A stretch of 64,000 nucleotides of DNA, taken from the NCBI GenBank assembly GCA_050288165.1, contig JBNKDG010000009.1, positions 62,001 through 126,000 on the forward strand. Direction: 5' to 3'. Below the pieces are notes generated by a model. That model ran no database searches. It was not told the DNA's origin and saw nothing but the letters and a program-made list of their open reading frames with translations. Origin of the DNA: JAPHTQ01 sp050288165 (GTDB lineage Bacteria > Pseudomonadota > Gammaproteobacteria > Thiohalomonadales > Thiohalomonadaceae). The first letter of the stretch is position 1. Each line of letters opens with the position of its first letter. The position numbers and the translations under genes were made by a program. Below, one piece after another: positions 60,840 to 64,000 of the stretch.

Positions 60840-61438
60840 TCGGCCGTCTGCGCGGCATCCTTGCCGAAAAACAGCCGCCGCTGCTGCTGATCGATATCGG
60901 CGGCGTCGGTTATGAAGTGGAAGCGCCGATGAGCACCTTCTACCAACTCCCCGAAACCGGTGCCACGGTCACCCTGCACACCCACCTGGTAGTGCGCGAG
61001 GATGCCCACCTGTTGTTCGGTTTCGCCAGTGAAGGGGAGCGGCGCCTGTTCCGTACCCTGATCAAGGTGAACGGGGTTGGTGCCAAGTTGGCGCTCACTA
61101 TCCTCTCCGGCATCGCCGCCGACGAGTTCGCCCGCTGCGTGCAGGAGAACGACACCGCTGCCCTAGTGCGTTTGCCCGGCGTGGGCAAGAAGACCGCCGA
61201 GCGCTTGATCGTCGAGATGCGTGACCGTCTCGCCGACTGGGAAGGAGCGGTCACCCTGTCCGGTGCGGCACCGGTCGAAAGCCGCGGCGGTAGCGACGAA
61301 CTGCGCGATGCGATCAGCGCGCTGGTCTCCCTCGGCTACAAGCCGCCGGAGGCGAGCCGTCTGGTGAGCAAGGTGGAGACCGAAGGGCTCTCCAGTGAAG
61401 AGATTATTCGGGCTGCCCTTAAACAGGCGGTCAAGTAG
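60836..61438 (+). CDS. ruvA: Holliday junction DNA helicase subunit RuvA
   Basis: 200 residues. OB-fold start MIGRLRGILAEKQ, the acidic-pin region, two HhH motifs (GVGAKLALTILSG and LPGVGKKTAERLIVEM) and the C-terminal RuvB-binding domain (EASRLVSKV, SSEEIIRAALK). Coupled to ruvC and 8 bp from ruvB. Confidence 0.98.
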   Translation: MIGRLRGILAEKQPPLLLIDIGGVGYEVEAPMSTFYQLPETGATVTLHTHLVVREDAHLLFGFASEGERRLFRTLIKVNGVGAKLALTILSGIAADEFARCVQENDTAALVRLPGVGKKTAERLIVEMRDRLADWEGAVTLSGAAPVESRGGSDELRDAISALVSLGYKPPEASRLVSKVETEGLSSEEIIRAALKQAVK

Positions 61439-61446
61439 AGGACAGC

Positions 61447-62505
61447 ATGGCGATTGAAACCGACCGACTGATCAGTGGCGCCGCCGATACGGCCGAAGAG
61501 GCGCAGGACCGCGCCATCCGGCCCAAGCTGCTGGCCGATTATGTCGGCCAGCAGGCGGTACGTCAGCAGATGGAGATATTCATCTCCGCCGCACGCAATC
61601 GTAGCGAGGCGCTGGATCACGTACTGCTGTTCGGCCCACCGGGACTGGGCAAGACCACCCTGGCGCACATCATCGCCAACGAGTTGGGGGTGAGCATTCG
61701 CCACAGCTCCGGTCCGGTGCTGGAGCGCCCCGGCGATCTGGCGGCGCTGCTGACCAATCTGGAACCCCACGACGTGCTCTTCGTCGACGAGATCCACCGC
61801 CTTTCGCCAGTGGTCGAAGAGGTGCTCTACCCGGCGATGGAGGACTACCAGATCGACATCATGATCGGCGAAGGCCCGGCGGCCCGTTCGATCAAACTGG
61901 ACCTGCCGCCCTTTACCCTGGTCGGCGCCACTACTCGCGCCGGGATGCTCACCTCACCGCTGCGCGACCGCTTCGGTATCGTGCAGCGACTGGAGTTCTA
62001 CTCCGCCAAGGAGTTGACCCGTATCGTCGAACGTTCGGCGCAGATCCTCGGGGTGACCATCGACGGCAACGGCGCGATGGAGATCGCCCGTCGCTCCCGC
62101 GGCACGCCGCGGATCGCCAACCGTCTGCTGCGCCGGGTGCGCGATTACGCCGAGGTGAAGGCCGACGGCTGCATCACCGACGAGGTGGCGGCACGTGCCC
62201 TCGACATGCTCGACGTCGACGTCAACGGTTTCGACATGCAGGACCGCCGTCTGTTGCTGGCGATCATCGAGAAGTTCGGCGGTGGCCCGGTGGGGGTCGA
62301 CAACCTCTCCGCCGCCATCGGCGAGGAGCGCGGCACCATCGAGGATGTGCTCGAACCCTACCTGATCCAGCAGGGCTTCCTCATGCGTACCCCACGTGGT
62401 CGGGTCGCCACCGGCAGCGCCTATCAGCACTTCGGTCTCAAGCAGCCGGAGAACCTGCAACAACAACGACAAAGAGAGATCGATCTGTTCGGCGATACGG
62501 AATAG
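61447..62505 (+). CDS. ruvB: Holliday junction branch-migration ATPase RuvB
   Basis: 352 residues. AAA+ ATPase: RPKLLADYVGQ, Walker A GPPGLGKTT, Walker B VLFVDEIHRL, sensor 1 VGATTRAGML and the winged helix with GGGPVGVDNLSAAIGE. Drives branch migration with RuvA. Confidence 0.98.
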   Translation: MAIETDRLISGAADTAEEAQDRAIRPKLLADYVGQQAVRQQMEIFISAARNRSEALDHVLLFGPPGLGKTTLAHIIANELGVSIRHSSGPVLERPGDLAALLTNLEPHDVLFVDEIHRLSPVVEEVLYPAMEDYQIDIMIGEGPAARSIKLDLPPFTLVGATTRAGMLTSPLRDRFGIVQRLEFYSAKELTRIVERSAQILGVTIDGNGAMEIARRSRGTPRIANRLLRRVRDYAEVKADGCITDEVAARALDMLDVDVNGFDMQDRRLLLAIIEKFGGGPVGVDNLSAAIGEERGTIEDVLEPYLIQQGFLMRTPRGRVATGSAYQHFGLKQPENLQQQRQREIDLFGDTE

Positions 62506-62615
62506 TGTCGAATTGCGATCTTTGACACACTGCCGAAGGAATTTCCCGGGAAAATGCGGGTCTGTTGCGGGAATACAAAACTTATAAACATTTTTCAAAA
62601 GGTTAAGGTAGGTCA

Positions 62616-63290
62616 ATGACGACTGATATGTCCCTCTGGAGCCTGTTCGCCGATGCCAGTCGGCTGGTGCAACTGGTGATGCTGTTGCTGTTGGCCGCTT
62701 CTCTCTACTCCTGGACCCTGATCGTCCAGAAATTCCGTGTCCTGCGTAGCGCCCACACCGATGCGATCATCTTCGAGAATCGCTTCTGGTCCGGCATCGA
62801 TCTGGTCGAGCTCTACAAACAGGTCAACAAACGCCGCGACGACCTGCAAGGTTTGGCGCGACTGTTCGAGGCAGGTTTCGGTGAGTTTGCCCGCCTGCGC
62901 AAACAGAACGGCCTCGGTTCCATGGATATCGTCGAAGGGGCGCAGCGGGCGATGCGTGTTGCCCTCAGTCGCGAGGTGGATCGGCTTGAATCGAGCCTCG
63001 CCTTTCTCGCCACCGTCGGTTCCACCAGTCCCTATGTCGGTCTGTTCGGTACCGTGTGGGGGATTATGAACGCCTTTCTCGCCCTCGGTCAGGCACAGAA
63101 TGCCACCCTGGCGATGGTCGCCCCCGGTATCGCCGAGGCGCTGATCGCCACCGCCATGGGCCTGTTCGCCGCCATCCCCGCGGTGATCGCCTACAACCGT
63201 TTCTCCAACGAGGTCGAGCGACTGGAAAATCGCTACGAGACCTTCAAGGAGGAGTTCTCCACCCTGCTGCAACGCCAGGCCGCGAGCTGA
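62616..63290 (+). CDS. tolQ: Tol-Pal system proton channel subunit TolQ
   Basis: 224 residues with three membrane helices: the N-terminal VQLVMLLLLAASLYSWTLIVQKF, then the pair in the ExbB/TolQ domain (TVGSTSPYVGLFGTVWGIMNAF and AEALIATAMGLFAAIPAVIAYN). It forms the proton channel of the Tol-Pal complex with TolR. It starts the tolQRA operon, 110 bp after ruvB. An ATG four codons downstream would also fit. Confidence 0.97.
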   Translation: MTTDMSLWSLFADASRLVQLVMLLLLAASLYSWTLIVQKFRVLRSAHTDAIIFENRFWSGIDLVELYKQVNKRRDDLQGLARLFEAGFGEFARLRKQNGLGSMDIVEGAQRAMRVALSREVDRLESSLAFLATVGSTSPYVGLFGTVWGIMNAFLALGQAQNATLAMVAPGIAEALIATAMGLFAAIPAVIAYNRFSNEVERLENRYETFKEEFSTLLQRQAAS

Positions 63291-63300
63291 ACCGATAGCC

Positions 63301-63727
<427 letters not shown>

Positions 63728-63738
<11 letters not shown>

Positions 63739-64000
63739 TTCGGATCGCTGGAGCGCCCTCGGCTGGGCCATCGCTATTCACCTGCTGCTGTTCGGATTGA
63801 TCACCTTCGGCCTGAGCAGCCGCAAACCCGTCGCCGTTTCCGTCGCGCCGATCATCCAGGCCACCGCAGTGAGCGAGGAGCAGGTGATGGAACCGCAGCG
63901 TCGTCGGCAGGCGGAGGAGGCGGCGAAGAAAAAACGCATTGCCGATGAGAAACGCCGTGTCGCCGAGCAGAAACGTCAGGCGGAACTGAAAAAGAAACAG
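63728..64000 (+). CDS. tolA: TolA, N-terminal part (cut by window edge)
   Basis: 91 residues are visible from ATG 63728: a short cytoplasmic start, one TM (WAIAIHLLLFGLITFGLSS), then the long Lys/Glu/Ala-rich helix (RRRQAEEAAKKKRIADEKRR) that spans the periplasm in TolA. The protein continues beyond the window. It overlaps tolR by 11 bp. Confidence 0.93.

Overview
The window reads as chromosomal DNA from a free-living or symbiotic sulfur-oxidising gammaproteobacterium of the Chromatiales type. This is inferred from an Isp-type membrane [NiFe]-hydrogenase operon arranged as in purple sulfur bacteria, a group 3b NAD(P)-linked hydrogenase, a cytochrome c' plus cytochrome b561 pair, and a standard gammaproteobacterial yebC-ruvC-ruvA-ruvB-tolQ-tolR-tolA block. 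No rRNA, tRNA, CRISPR array, transposase or phage module was seen.

Layout. 0-5.2 kb: the tail of an unidentified gene, a QseC/QseB-like two-component pair (minus strand) and clpB. 5.2-12.6 kb: a small cytochrome c, a UbiA-family prenyltransferase, then the Isp hydrogenase operon (maturation protease, HupH C-terminal-domain protein, small subunit with Tat signal, Isp1 cytochrome b, Isp2 HdrD-like protein, large subunit). 12.6-18.4 kb: a PAS-GGDEF protein, a thioredoxin, endonuclease V, a small membrane protein with an RCK potassium channel, and an orphan OmpR-type regulator. 18.5-23.6 kb: a second HupH-like protein and the group 3b hydrogenase operon (beta, gamma, delta, alpha, protease). 23.5-30.1 kb: an outer-membrane DUF481-like protein, an SDR, a small beta-barrel, a DUF1614 membrane protein, a PRPP-synthetase-like protein coupled to an archaeal-type nucleotide phosphorylase, cytochrome b561 and cytochrome c'.

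30.4-45 kb is the accessory region. It holds a phosphoesterase with an altered metal site, a bacterial DNase II homologue, a gamma-glutamylcyclotransferase-like protein, an MBL-fold protein, a ~1,690-residue pseudokinase-AAA-GAF-GGDEF regulator, a repeat (probable beta-helix) protein without a signal peptide, a small membrane protein, a six-cysteine saposin-like small protein, an Old Yellow Enzyme and a secreted protein made of nine exact 11-residue repeats. Several of these are uncommon in bacteria.

45-64 kb is mainly conserved: an Atm1-type ABC exporter, FmdB, DUF502, aspS, nadA, then a metalloprotease/beta-propeller/Omp85-like barrel fusion, a CHASE2 Ser/Thr kinase with PP2C phosphatase and two FHA proteins, and yebC, ruvCAB and tolQRA (tolA cut by the window edge). 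Two copies of a ~145-150 bp palindromic intergenic repeat lie at 2.4 kb and 47.3 kb. A different palindromic repeat precedes ruvC. A 110-bp cassette with a REP-like hairpin has split the isp1/isp2 junction while keeping ATGA coupling at both ends.

Functional picture: the two hydrogenases would oxidise H2 into the quinone/thiol pool (Isp type) and exchange electrons with NAD(P)H (3b type). Each has its own endopeptidase, but the HypA-F cofactor assembly genes are not here and must be elsewhere.
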